Source: Rhodobacter sp.
GTDB lineage: Bacteria > Pseudomonadota > Alphaproteobacteria > Rhodobacterales > Rhodobacteraceae
NCBI GenBank assembly: GCA_027484985.1
Contig: JAIXRW010000010.1
Location: 62,001 to 126,000 of the forward strand
Reading direction: 5' to 3'
Length of the DNA stretch: 64,000 bases
Under the pieces are notes generated by a model that worked only from the letters and a program-made list of their open reading frames with translations, made no database searches and was not told where the DNA came from. A program made the translations under genes and the position numbers. Numbering within the stretch: position 1 is the first letter of the stretch; each line of letters begins with the position of its first letter. Below are positions 51,997 through 60,798 of the stretch, one piece after another.

Positions 51997-52129
51997 GGAC
52001 CGTGGCCCAAAGCCACGGTCCGCGCACGACCCGCCCCCCGGGTCGTGCGCCAAGGCGCCCGTCCCGCGGGTCGTGCACGGACCTAACGGCGCCGCCCCGA
52101 AACGCTCCACCGGAGCCTTTCGGGGCGGC
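51997..52129. repeat. Three perfect hairpins between the HugZ-like and SulP genes
   Basis: GGACCGTGGC/GCCACGGTCC around CCAAA (51997-52021), GCGCACGACCCG/CGGGTCGTGCGC around CCCCC (52022-52050), and GCCGCCCCGAAA/TTTCGGGGCGGC (52091-52129) enclosing CGCTCCACCGGAGCC. All stems are exact. They take up much of the 315-bp divergent gap 51906-52220, which has no other feature. Confidence 0.7.
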
Positions 52130-52220
52130 TTGGTTCGCGTTTCAAGAAGACCATACCCCGTTCTGCCGCGTTGACTTGGGCCTTGGACAGGCGTTTGCTG
52201 ATGCCAAAGGCAGGTGCGAC

Positions 52221-53825
52221 ATGAGTGGTGCAGGCAGCCCGACCGTCCAGTTCACCCCGAAGATCATCACCGTCCTGCGCGAGGGGTATGGCCTGCGCGC
52301 CCTGCGGGCCGATGCGATTGCGGGGCTGACGGTCGCAATCGTGGCGCTGCCTTTGTCGATGGCGATTGCCATTGCCAGCGGGGTGGGGCCAGAGCGGGGG
52401 CTATACACCACCATCGTGGGGGGGTTCCTCGTTTCCGCCCTTGGCGGGTCGCGGTATCAGATCGGGGGGCCTGCGGGGGCGTTCATCGTGCTGGTGGCTG
52501 CCTGCGTGATGGCAACCGGGGTCGAGGGGTTGATCCTTGCGACCTTTCTGTCGGGCTTTGTGCTGATGGCGGCAGGGGCGCTGCGGCTGGGCAGTTATGT
52601 GCGGTTCATCCCCTATCCTGTCACGGTGGGGTTCACGGCTGGCATCGCGGTGATCATCTTTGCCAGCCAGATGCGCGACCTGTTGGGGCTGACGCTGGCA
52701 GGGGGAGAGCCTGCGGCGATCATCCCCAAGGTGCAGGCGCTGTGGGCGGCGCGGGGCACGGTGACGCCCGCCGCGCTGGGGCTGGCGGTGGGGGTGGTCG
52801 CGGTCATCCAGGGGCTGAAGCGGTGGCGGCCGGCATGGCCCGCGATGCTGATCGCGGTGGTGGGGGCCAGTGCGCTGGCGGCAGGGCTGGGGCTGGATGT
52901 GGCGACCATCGGGTCGAAGTTCGGGGAATTGCCGCGCGTGCCGCCCGCGCCCGCCCTGCCCGTGATGGATGCGGCCAAGCTGTGGGCGGCGCTGCCATGG
53001 GCGCTGTCTTTCGCCATGCTGGGGGCGATCGAGTCGCTGCTGTCGGCCGTGGTGGCCGACGGGATGAGCGGGCGGCAGCACCGTTCCAATGCCGAGCTGG
53101 TGGCGCAGGGGGTGGCCAATGTGGGGTCGGCGCTGTTCGGCGGGTTCTGCGTGACGGGCACTATTGCGCGGACGGCCACGAATGTGCGCGCAGGCTCGAA
53201 GGGGCCGGTTTCGGGGATGCTGCACGCGCTGTTCGTGCTGGGCTTCATGCTGGTCGCGGCCCCCTTGGCGGGGTTCATCCCGCTGGCGGCGCTGGCGGGG
53301 GTGCTGGCCGTGGTGGCGTGGAACATGGCCGAGAAGGAAGAGTTCTGGCAACTGTTGCGGTCAAGCCGGGCGGATGCGCTGGTGCTGATGGTGACCTTCG
53401 GCCTTGTGGTGTTCCGTGACCTGACCGAGGGGATCGTGGCGGGGTTCGCCTTGGGCGGGCTGGTGTTCATCGCCCGCATGTCGGACGCGGCCGAGGTTGC
53501 GGGCGAGACGCCCTTTGCCACCAGCGATGGCGACCGCGTGATCTGCCGGATGCGGGGGCCGTGGTTCTTTGGCACGGCGGCGCGGCTGGGATCGGTCTTG
53601 GACCGCATCGCGGACCGCCCGAAAGAGTTCGTGGTAGAGCTGAGCGATGTCCCGCTGATCGATTCCTCGGGTGTGCGGTCGTTCCTTTTGTTGTCGCGCA
53701 AACTGGCGCGGCGGGGGGCAGGGCTGGTGATCGTGGGGGCGCGGCCCACGGTCGAGGCGGCGTTGCGGCACCATGGGGTGGCGGCGCGGTATCTGCCCGA
53801 TCTCGCGGCGCTGGAGCCGCGCTGA
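52221..53825 (+). CDS. SulP family inorganic anion transporter with STAS domain
   Basis: A 534-residue inner-membrane protein of the SLC26/SulP family, which carries sulfate, bicarbonate or dicarboxylates. Family marks are DAIAGLTVAIVALPLSMAIA, GGSRYQIGGPAGAF, IPYPVTVGFTAGIAVII and TGTIARTATNVRAGSKGPVS, with about 12-14 membrane segments up to residue 425. A C-terminal STAS domain follows (VVELSDVPLIDSSGVRSFLL). The anion cannot be assigned. ATG 52221 has AAAGGCAGG upstream. An element of the gene-end repeat family follows its stop. Confidence 0.9.
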   Translation: MSGAGSPTVQFTPKIITVLREGYGLRALRADAIAGLTVAIVALPLSMAIAIASGVGPERGLYTTIVGGFLVSALGGSRYQIGGPAGAFIVLVAACVMATGVEGLILATFLSGFVLMAAGALRLGSYVRFIPYPVTVGFTAGIAVIIFASQMRDLLGLTLAGGEPAAIIPKVQALWAARGTVTPAALGLAVGVVAVIQGLKRWRPAWPAMLIAVVGASALAAGLGLDVATIGSKFGELPRVPPAPALPVMDAAKLWAALPWALSFAMLGAIESLLSAVVADGMSGRQHRSNAELVAQGVANVGSALFGGFCVTGTIARTATNVRAGSKGPVSGMLHALFVLGFMLVAAPLAGFIPLAALAGVLAVVAWNMAEKEEFWQLLRSSRADALVLMVTFGLVVFRDLTEGIVAGFALGGLVFIARMSDAAEVAGETPFATSDGDRVICRMRGPWFFGTAARLGSVLDRIADRPKEFVVELSDVPLIDSSGVRSFLLLSRKLARRGAGLVIVGARPTVEAALRHHGVAARYLPDLAALEPR

Positions 53826-53901
53826 TCTGCGGCGGGGACGATTTTCCCGCAAAAAATCCCGCTTCGCTGCGCGCCTTGCGCGGGCTGCAACCGGCGCAAG
53901 A

Positions 53902-53997
53902 TGAGTATTTGGGCAAGGGTGAAAGGGGCCCGCTTTCATACTCGTCCAAATATCCCGGGGGGAATCGGCCAAGGGCCGATGGGGGGGCTGGCCCCCC
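53902..53997. repeat. Palindromic gene-end element, site 8
   Basis: After the SulP gene. Left arm TGAGTATTTGGGCAAGGGTG (53902), right arm complementary in part at 53932-53958, then an ATCGGCC hairpin (53963-53980) and a GGGGGGC/GCCCCCC hairpin (53981-53997). It is nearly the reverse complement of site 10 over its whole length. Confidence 0.78.
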
Positions 53998-54188
53998 ATG
54001 CCGGTGCCGGACCGCGCGGGGGGTGATTCGATGCCTTTGGTTCTGACAGCCTGCCGCCGGGGGTTGCGGCAAAACGCGCGGGCGCGGTGTTCTGGAGCCC
54101 GCGATGCGGGGAATGCACGATTTTGTGGCGAATCGCTGCCGGAGCAGGCCGTTGAATTGCATTGCGATTTTCGGCGGCTTTACCGAAT

Positions 54189-54300
54189 TTTGACAAGTTT
54201 CACAGGAATGGTGTCAAGTAATTTACAGAAAAATCGTTGCAGTGATTAGAGTTAGCTGTAATTTGACGGATAACCTATAGTGCAATTGGGTTCGGGGGGA
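54189..54300 (+). promoter_or_regulatory. AT-rich control region upstream of acs
   Basis: The stretch 54150-54300 is markedly AT-rich in a GC-rich window. It contains TTGACA at 54190, and GTCAAGTAATTTACAG (from 54213) facing CTGTAATTTGAC (54256-54267), an imperfect inverted repeat. TTGACG (54263) and TATAGT (54276) are further promoter-like words, though no pair has ideal spacing. Likely promoter and regulator site for acs-adk; the rest of 53998-54364 has no gene. Confidence 0.45.
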
Positions 54301-54364
54301 TGGTCTGCTAGACCACCGATTGCAGGCGGGCGAAACCGCGTCCGCGATACATGGAGGGCCAGAC

Positions 54365-56329
54365 ATGGCGGATACCGCACAGGCAAAGGGGGTCTATCAG
54401 GCCTCGGCTGAGTTCATCGCCAAGGCGCATGTCGATGCGGCGGGTTACGAGCGGATGTATGCGGCTTCGGTCGCCGACCCCGATGCCTTTTGGCGCGAGC
54501 ATGGCCAGCGCATCGACTGGATCAAGGATTACACGACCGTCAAGAATTCGACCTTTGATTTCGGCAAGGTCAGCATCAAGTGGTTCGAGGATGGCACGCT
54601 GAACGTGTCGGCCAATTGCATCGACCGGCACATGGCGACCCGCGCCAACCAGACGGCGATCATCTGGGAACCCGATGATCCGAAGGTGCCGGCGCAGCAT
54701 ATTTCCTATGCCCAGTTGCTGGAACAGACCTGCCGGATGGCCAATGTGCTTAAGGCGCATGGCGTGAAAAAGGGCGACCGCGTTGTCCTTTACCTGCCGA
54801 TGATCCCCGAGGCGGCCTATGCGATGCTGGCCTGTGCGCGGATCGGGGCGATCCATTCGGTGGTGTTCGGCGGCTTCTCGCCCGATGCGCTGGCGAACCG
54901 GATCAACGATTCCGAGGCCAAGGTGGTGATTACCGCCGATTTCGCGCCGCGGGGCGGGAAAAAGACGCCGCTGAAGGGCAATGCCGATCAGGCGCTTTTG
55001 CATTGCAGTGACAAGGTGAAGTGCCTTGTCGTCAAGCATACGGGCGACCAGACGCATTGGACCGAAGGGCGCGATTTCGACCTGAAGGCCGAGATGGCGG
55101 CGGCCAAGCCCTATTGCGCCTATACCGAGGTGGGGGCGGAGGATCCGCTGTTCATCCTTTACACCAGCGGTTCGACGGGCAAACCGAAGGGGGTTGTCCA
55201 TACCTCGGGCGGGTATCTGGTCTATGCGTCGATGACGCATGAGATGACCTTTGATTACCATGATGGCGATGTGTTCTGGTGCACCGCCGATGTGGGTTGG
55301 GTGACGGGGCACAGCTATATTGTCTATGGGCCGCTGGCCAATGGCGCGACCACGATCATGTTCGAGGGCGTGCCGACCTATCCCGATGCGGGCCGCTTCT
55401 GGGAGGTGATCGCCAAGCACAAGGTGACGCAGTTCTACACCGCGCCGACGGCCATTCGCAGCCTGATGGGGCTGGGGCCGGAATGGGTGGAAAAGCACGA
55501 CCTGTCGTCCTTGCGGCTGCTGGGTTCGGTGGGCGAGCCGATCAACCCCGAGGCGTGGAACTGGTACAACACCCATGTCGGCAAGGGGAAATGCCCCATC
55601 GTCGATACGTTCTGGCAGACGGAAACGGGTGGTCACATGATCACGCCGCTGCCGGGGGCCATTCCGCAGAAACCGGGGTCTGCGACGAAGCCCTTCTTCG
55701 GCGTGCAGCCCGTGGTGCTGGACCCGAACACCGCGCAGGTTCAGACCGCCACGGAAACCGATGGCGTGCTGTGCATTGCCGATAGCTGGCCGGGGATGAT
55801 GCGGACGCTGTGGGGCGACCACCAGCGGTTCGAGGAGGCCTATTTCGGGCAGTATCGTGGTTACTATTTCACTGGCGATGGCTGCCGCCGCGATGCGGAT
55901 GGTTACTATTGGATCACCGGCCGTGTGGATGATGTGATCAACGTGTCGGGCCACCGGATGGGCACGGCCGAGGTGGAAAGCGCGCTGGTCGCCCATGCCC
56001 AAGTGGCCGAGGCGGCGGTGGTGGGGTATCCGCATGACATCAAGGGGCAGGGCATATATGCCTATGTCACGCTGATGAAGGGCGTGGAGCCGACGGAGGC
56101 CTTGCGCAAGGAGCTTGAGGCATGGGTTCGCACCGAGATCGGGCCGATTGCCAAGCCTGACCTGATCCAGTGGGCGCCCGGTCTGCCGAAAACCCGTTCG
56201 GGCAAGATCATGCGCCGCATCCTGCGCAAGATTGCCGAGAACGACTTTGGTTCCTTGGGCGATACGTCAACGCTGGCCGATCCATCGGTGGTGGATGAGC
56301 TGATCGCCAACCGGATGAACAAGGCATGA
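54365..56329 (+). CDS. acs: Acetyl-CoA synthetase (AMP-forming)
   Basis: Activates acetate with ATP and CoA to acetyl-CoA, releasing AMP and pyrophosphate. The 654-residue length is typical. ATP-binding [47 protein letters not shown] and the C-terminal [14 protein letters not shown] (with the lysine that is acetylated in other Acs proteins) are all present. The ATG at 54365 follows GGAGGG. Its stop overlaps adk (ATGA), which couples AMP production to AMP recycling. A long AT-rich leader precedes it. Confidence 0.96.
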   Translation: MADTAQAKGVYQASAEFIAKAHVDAAGYERMYAASVADPDAFWREHGQRIDWIKDYTTVKNSTFDFGKVSIKWFEDGTLNVSANCIDRHMATRANQTAIIWEPDDPKVPAQHISYAQLLEQTCRMANVLKAHGVKKGDRVVLYLPMIPEAAYAMLACARIGAIHSVVFGGFSPDALANRINDSEAKVVITADFAPRGGKKTPLKGNADQALLHCSDKVKCLVVKHTGDQTHWTEGRDFDLKAEMAAAKPYCAYTEVGAEDPLFILYTSGSTGKPKGVVHTSGGYLVYASMTHEMTFDYHDGDVFWCTADVGWVTGHSYIVYGPLANGATTIMFEGVPTYPDAGRFWEVIAKHKVTQFYTAPTAIRSLMGLGPEWVEKHDLSSLRLLGSVGEPINPEAWNWYNTHVGKGKCPIVDTFWQTETGGHMITPLPGAIPQKPGSATKPFFGVQPVVLDPNTAQVQTATETDGVLCIADSWPGMMRTLWGDHQRFEEAYFGQYRGYYFTGDGCRRDADGYYWITGRVDDVINVSGHRMGTAEVESALVAHAQVAEAAVVGYPHDIKGQGIYAYVTLMKGVEPTEALRKELEAWVRTEIGPIAKPDLIQWAPGLPKTRSGKIMRRILRKIAENDFGSLGDTSTLADPSVVDELIANRMNKA

Positions 56330-57006
56330 GCGAGGTGATGGCCCAACCTTCGGTGCTGATCCTGCTTGGGCCGCCCGGCGCGGGCAAGGGGACGCAGGCG
56401 CGGATGCTGGAAGAGGATTTCGGTCTGGTCCAGCTTTCGACCGGCGATCTGCTGCGCGCCGCGGTGGCGGCGGGCACCGAGGCGGGCCGCAAGGCCAAGG
56501 CGGTGATGGAGGCGGGGCAGCTGGTGTCGGATGATATCGTGCTGGCGATCCTCAAGGACCGCATGGCGCAGCCCGATACGGCGAAGGGCGTGATCCTTGA
56601 CGGGTTCCCCCGCACCGCCGTGCAGGCTGCCGCGCTGGATGCCCTGCTGGCAGAGGCGGGGCGTGCCGTGACGGCGGCCATCAGCCTTGAGGTGGATGAC
56701 GAGGCGATGGTGGGCCGCGTGGCGGGCCGCTATACCTGCGCCGCCTGCGGCGAGGGCTATCACGACCAGTTCAAGCTGCCCGCCAAGGCGGGGGTTTGCG
56801 ACAAATGCGGCGGAACGGCGATGAAGCGCCGTGCCGACGACACGGCCGAAACGGTGCGCGAACGGCTGAAGGCCTATCACGCCCAGACGGCGCCGCTGAT
56901 CACCTATTACGACGCCAAGGGGCTGTTGCAGCGGATCGACGCGATGGGGCCCATCGCCACGATCCGTGCAGGGCTTGCGGGCATCGTGCAGGGGGTCGCG
57001 GCCTGA
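56326..57006 (+). CDS. adk: Adenylate kinase with zinc-type LID
   Basis: Interconverts AMP and ATP with ADP. The P-loop is [16 protein letters not shown]; the AMP-site DGFPRT is present. The LID carries two cysteine pairs, [12 protein letters not shown] and CDKCGG, so it binds zinc. The 226-residue length is the long bacterial form. Its ATG overlaps the acs stop. Many alphaproteobacteria carry another adk in the ribosomal-protein region, so this may be a second copy dedicated to Acs; that cannot be checked from this window. Confidence 0.94.
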   Translation: MSEVMAQPSVLILLGPPGAGKGTQARMLEEDFGLVQLSTGDLLRAAVAAGTEAGRKAKAVMEAGQLVSDDIVLAILKDRMAQPDTAKGVILDGFPRTAVQAAALDALLAEAGRAVTAAISLEVDDEAMVGRVAGRYTCAACGEGYHDQFKLPAKAGVCDKCGGTAMKRRADDTAETVRERLKAYHAQTAPLITYYDAKGLLQRIDAMGPIATIRAGLAGIVQGVAA

Positions 57007-57150
57007 AAAAGGCCTTGTCCGGTGGGGGCCGGGCAGGGCGGAAAGACCGGAAAACCGCACCGAGGAGGACCGCGCAAGCGGAAAAATGGGTGCGGCGATC
57101 CGAAAGCGCAACGGTCCCGCGAAGGACCGGCAACACGGAGGGAAAGCCAT

Positions 57151-59022
57151 ATGGCAACGACGGAAATGAACGTCAGGGACCGCTCGCGCCCCATGACGGC
57201 CGAAGAGAGGAAGGTTATCCTTGCCTCGTCGGCGGGCACCATCTTTGAATGGTATGACTTCTATCTTTACGGCTCGCTTGCAGCGATCATCGGAGCGCAG
57301 TTCTTCACCTCGTTCCCGGAAGCGACGCGCAACGTGTTTGCGCTGCTGGCTTTCGCGGCGGGCTTTATCGTGCGCCCGTTCGGCGCGCTGGTCTTCGGGT
57401 CGCTGGGTGACCTGATCGGCCGGAAATACACCTTCCTCATGACGATCCTGATCATGGGGGCTTCGACCTTTCTTGTGGGTCTGCTGCCCGGCTATGCAAG
57501 CTGGGGTGCCGCTGCGCCGATCATCCTGATCGTGCTGCGGATGTTGCAGGGTCTGGCGCTGGGCGGTGAATATGGCGGGGCTGCGGTCTATGTGGCCGAA
57601 CATGCGCCTGCGAACCAGCGCGGCTATTTCACGGCCTTCATCCAGACCACGGCGACGCTGGGGCTGCTGCTCTCGCTGATCGTCATTCTGGCGGTGCAGG
57701 GCTATGTGAACGCGCATTGGGACCCGACGCCGGTTCTGGATGCGGCGGGTGCGGCGGTGATGAATGCCGACGGCACGCCGAAGGTGATCAAGGCGTTCGA
57801 CCTGTGGGGCTGGCGCGTGCCGTTCCTGATGTCGATCGTGCTGCTGCTCATCTCGCTTTACATCCGGTTGCAGATGCATGAATCGCCCGCCTTCAAGAAG
57901 ATGAAGGAAGAGGGTGCTGCGTCGAAGGCCCCGCTGCGCGAGGCGTTCGGCACGTGGAAGAACGGCAAGTTCGCCCTGATCGCGCTGTTCGGCCTTGTCG
58001 CCGGTCAGGCCGTGGTCTGGTATTCGGGCCAGTTCTACGCGCTGTTCTTCATGCAGAACGTGATCAAGGTGGACAGCTTTACCGCCAACGTGATGGTGGC
58101 GTGGTCGCTGATCCTTGGCACCGGTGGTTTCCTGTTCTTCGGGTCGCTGTCGGACCGGATCGGGCGCAAGCCGATCATTCTGGCGGGCTGCCTGATCGCG
58201 GCGGTGACCTACAAGTTCGTGTTCCCCTTCCTGACGGAAACCGCGAACCCCGCGCTTTATGCCGCGCACCAGACCCCCGTTACCGTGACGGCGGCGCCGG
58301 GCGACTGCTCGTTCCAGTTCAACCCGACGGGGACGGCGAAGTTCACCTCGAGCTGCGACATCGCTAAGGCGACGCTGGCCAAGACCTCGGTCAACTACAC
58401 CACCGTGGAAGATGCGGCGGCGACCGTGGCGCAGGTCAAGATCGGCGAGACGGTGATCGCCTCCTATGACGGGGCGGCCAATGCCAAGGCGATTGCCGAT
58501 GCGACCGCCGCGCTGGAAACCGCCAAGGCCGGCACCGACCAGGCGGCGACCGATGCGGCACAGGCTGCGCTGGATGCCGAAAAGGGCGTGAAGGCGGGCT
58601 TCGAGAAGAGCCTGAACGACGCGCTGGGGGCTGCGGGCTATCCGCTGAGCGCCGACAAGAATGACACGGTCATCAAGGCCGCGCATTTCTTCGACATCTT
58701 CACCGGCCAGAAGATCACGGTCATCCTGACCCTGACCTATCTGATCCTGCTGGTGACGATGGTCTATGGTCCGATCGCGGCGATGCTGGTGGAACTGTTC
58801 CCGACGCGCATCCGCTATTCGGGCCTGTCGCTGCCCTATCACATCGGCAACGGCTGGTTCGGGGGCCTGATGCCCGCCACCGCCTTTGCCATCAGCGCGC
58901 AGACCGGCAACGTTTATGGCGGGCTGTGGTATCCGATCGTGATCGCGGCGGCGACCGTGGTGATCGGGGCGCTGTTCGTGCCGGGTGGCACCCACAAGAA
59001 GGACATCTTCGCCGACAAATGA
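57151..59022 (+). CDS. MFS transporter, metabolite:H+ symporter type, with large periplasmic insertion
   Basis: A 623-residue MHS-type carrier, about 180 longer than usual for the family. Segments 1-6 cover residues 23-240 with the MFS motif GSLGDLIGRKYT and LALGGEYGGAAVYVAEHAP; the second MFS repeat motif is GSLSDRIGRKPI. Between segments 9 and 10 lies a hydrophilic, Ala-rich insertion (about residues 362-518) with two cysteines (386 and 402). It follows acs-adk by 144 bp on the same strand, with GGAGGGAAAG before the ATG, so a short carboxylate such as acetate is a plausible substrate, by context only. Confidence 0.88.
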   Translation: MATTEMNVRDRSRPMTAEERKVILASSAGTIFEWYDFYLYGSLAAIIGAQFFTSFPEATRNVFALLAFAAGFIVRPFGALVFGSLGDLIGRKYTFLMTILIMGASTFLVGLLPGYASWGAAAPIILIVLRMLQGLALGGEYGGAAVYVAEHAPANQRGYFTAFIQTTATLGLLLSLIVILAVQGYVNAHWDPTPVLDAAGAAVMNADGTPKVIKAFDLWGWRVPFLMSIVLLLISLYIRLQMHESPAFKKMKEEGAASKAPLREAFGTWKNGKFALIALFGLVAGQAVVWYSGQFYALFFMQNVIKVDSFTANVMVAWSLILGTGGFLFFGSLSDRIGRKPIILAGCLIAAVTYKFVFPFLTETANPALYAAHQTPVTVTAAPGDCSFQFNPTGTAKFTSSCDIAKATLAKTSVNYTTVEDAAATVAQVKIGETVIASYDGAANAKAIADATAALETAKAGTDQAATDAAQAALDAEKGVKAGFEKSLNDALGAAGYPLSADKNDTVIKAAHFFDIFTGQKITVILTLTYLILLVTMVYGPIAAMLVELFPTRIRYSGLSLPYHIGNGWFGGLMPATAFAISAQTGNVYGGLWYPIVIAAATVVIGALFVPGGTHKKDIFADK

Positions 59023-59048
59023 TCGGCGTCGGATGTGGTGAAACGGGG

Positions 59049-59070
59049 CGGGGCGCAGCGATGCGCCCCG
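59049..59070 (+). terminator. Hairpin after the MHS transporter
   Basis: CGGGGCGCA/TGCGCCCCG with a GCGA loop, 27 bp after the stop. The stem is perfect but lacks a T-run, so termination is likely rather than certain. Confidence 0.5.
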
Positions 59071-59129
59071 ACCTGCATTGAGTGAGGGGTTTGACGGTTG
59101 CCCCGCCATCGTCGGGACGGAGATTGCCC

Positions 59130-59531
59130 ATGGCTGCCGATGCGCCGCGCCGGGTTCTGGTTGTCGAGGATGACGACAATATCGCCATTGCGCTGCAATA
59201 TGTGATGGGGCGCGAGGGGATGGCCTGCGACCGCATTGCCAGCGGGGGGCCTGCGCTGGCCCATATCCGCGCCACGCGACCCGACCTAGTGCTGCTGGAT
59301 ATCATGCTGCCCGAAGTGTCGGGCTATGACATCTGCGCGGGTATCCGCAGCGATCCGGCGCTGGGGGGGACGCGGGTTCTGATGATGACGGCGCGCGGAT
59401 CGGCGCAGGAACAGCGCCGCGCGCTGGAGCGGGGGGCGGACGGGTTCATCGCCAAGCCCTTTGATCTGGGCACGCTGCGGGGCGAGGTGTGGCGGTTGCT
59501 GAAGGACGCTCAGCCGCGCAGCCGCGCATAG
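59130..59531 (+). CDS. Single-domain response regulator (CheY-like receiver)
   Basis: A 133-residue stand-alone receiver domain. VLVVEDDDNIAIAL holds the acidic pair, LVLLDIMLPEVSGYDIC the phospho-accepting Asp, MMTARG the conserved Thr and FIAKPFDLG the Lys. No output domain and no histidine kinase are adjacent, so its partner is unknown. ATG 59130 follows GGAG by 8 bases. The 3' end overlaps the 3' end of the convergent membrane-protein gene by 22 bp. Confidence 0.9.
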   Translation: MAADAPRRVLVVEDDDNIAIALQYVMGREGMACDRIASGGPALAHIRATRPDLVLLDIMLPEVSGYDICAGIRSDPALGGTRVLMMTARGSAQEQRRALERGADGFIAKPFDLGTLRGEVWRLLKDAQPRSRA

Positions 59532-59791
59532 GCGGCGAAGGCGCCAAGGATGATGCCAAGCAGGGCGGTGTTCGACACCAGCCCCGCGCCGATCTGGTGC
59601 CAAAGCGGCACGGGCAGGGTGGTGGCAAGGGTGACCGGGATGATGATCGCCACAAAGGCCACCCCCGAGGCGAGCGGGACAAGCGTTCCTGTCACGGGCC
59701 GCGTGCGCAGCATGGTATAGACAAGGCCGATCAGCAGCACGATGCGGAAGGGGTCGGTCATCTGCGACCAGATCAGTTGCGAGAGGGACAT
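59510..59791 (-). CDS. Small membrane protein of unknown function
   Basis: A 93-residue protein with three predicted membrane segments (FRIVLLIGLVYTML, LVPLASGVAFVAIIIPVTLA, GLVSNTALLGIILGAFAAYA). I do not recognise the family. The ATG has AAAGGAA upstream, which supports expression. It converges with the receiver gene and overlaps its stop. Confidence 0.78.
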   Translation of the reverse strand: MSLSQLIWSQMTDPFRIVLLIGLVYTMLRTRPVTGTLVPLASGVAFVAIIIPVTLATTLPVPLWHQIGAGLVSNTALLGIILGAFAAYARLRG

Positions 59792-59855
59792 GGGCCGTTT
59801 CCTTTGGTTGCAGTTAGCCTAGCGGAGCGGCGTTCCGCCGCAAGCCTTTTGCTTC

Positions 59856-59927
59856 GGGGGGGCTGCCGCCCCCCGCCGCGCCCCGAGGGCGCGGCCCCCC
59901 CGCGGATATTTAGACGAGTGTGAAAGG
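59856..59927. repeat. Palindromic gene-end element, site 9, running into truA
   Basis: GGGGGGC/GCCCCCC hairpin from 59856, a GCGCCCC-type hairpin, then the core CGCGGATATTTAGACGAGTG (from 59901). The core covers the last codons and stop codon of truA on the reverse strand. Confidence 0.7.
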
Positions 59928-60686
59928 ATCGGGGTCGTAGCCCACGCCGGTGAGGTAGAGGCCCTGCGGCGGGCAGACGGGGCCGCAGGCGGCGCGGTCG
60001 CGGGCGGCGAGGGCCTGTGCCACGCGGTCGGGCGGCCATGCGCCGGTGCCGACGCGGTGGAGGGTGCCGACGATGGAGCGGACCTGATTGTGCAGGAAGG
60101 ACCGTGCGCGCAGGGTGAAGCGGTATTCGGTGCCGGTGGGGATGGCGTGGGCAGTGACGGTAAGTTCGTCGAGCGTTTTCACCGGGCTTTTCGCCTGACA
60201 GAGCGAGGAGCGGAAGGTGGTGAAATCATGCTTGCCGACCAGATGTGCGGCGCCTGCCTGCATGGCGGCAAGGTCGAGCGGGTCATGCACCTGCCAGACG
60301 CGGTTCTTTTCCAACGCCATGGGCGCGCGGCGGGCGACGAGGCGGAAGAGGTAGCGCCGCTCGATCGCCGAGAAGCGGGCGTGGAAGTCGTCGGCAACGC
60401 GGATGACGCGCAGGATGGCGATGGGGACAAGGCGCAGATGGTAGTTGAGCGCGCCTTGCAGGCGGAAGGCATCCCAGTCGCGGGGCAGATCGACGGTGGC
60501 GACCTGTCCGGTGGCATGCACGCCTGTATCGGTGCGGCCTGCGGCGGTGACGGTATGGGGGCCGGGGTCGAGCTTGGCCAGCGCGGCCTCGACCGAGGCC
60601 TGAACGGTGGGTTGGCCGCCATATTGGCGCTGCCAGCCGTTGAAGGGCGTGCCGTCATATTCGATGAGGAGGGCGTAGCGGGGCAT
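59910..60686 (-). CDS. truA: tRNA pseudouridine(38-40) synthase
   Basis: Makes pseudouridine at positions 38-40 of tRNA anticodon stems. The 258-residue protein starts [18 protein letters not shown] and carries the catalytic Asp in [26 protein letters not shown] and [14 protein letters not shown] are family motifs. ATG 60686 is preferred because an upstream extension is not conserved. The C-terminal FTLV and stop lie inside a gene-end repeat core, so the end of the protein may vary between strains. Confidence 0.95.
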   Translation of the reverse strand: MPRYALLIEYDGTPFNGWQRQYGGQPTVQASVEAALAKLDPGPHTVTAAGRTDTGVHATGQVATVDLPRDWDAFRLQGALNYHLRLVPIAILRVIRVADDFHARFSAIERRYLFRLVARRAPMALEKNRVWQVHDPLDLAAMQAGAAHLVGKHDFTTFRSSLCQAKSPVKTLDELTVTAHAIPTGTEYRFTLRARSFLHNQVRSIVGTLHRVGTGAWPPDRVAQALAARDRAACGPVCPPQGLYLTGVGYDPDPFTLV

Positions 60687-60798
60687 GGGGGAGGGGTTAG
60701 CGGAAGCGGGCCTGCCCGTCCAGTCGTCGCAGGGTGCGGACAGGCCTACACAGCGGGCGGCGGGGTGCCTATGTTGGGGGCAACGAAAGGGGTCTGAC

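Noticed and set aside
56062-59109. A reverse open frame of about 1015 codons opposite acs, adk and the MHS transporter
   Set aside because: Arg/His-rich translation without any domain, antisense to three well-supported genes.
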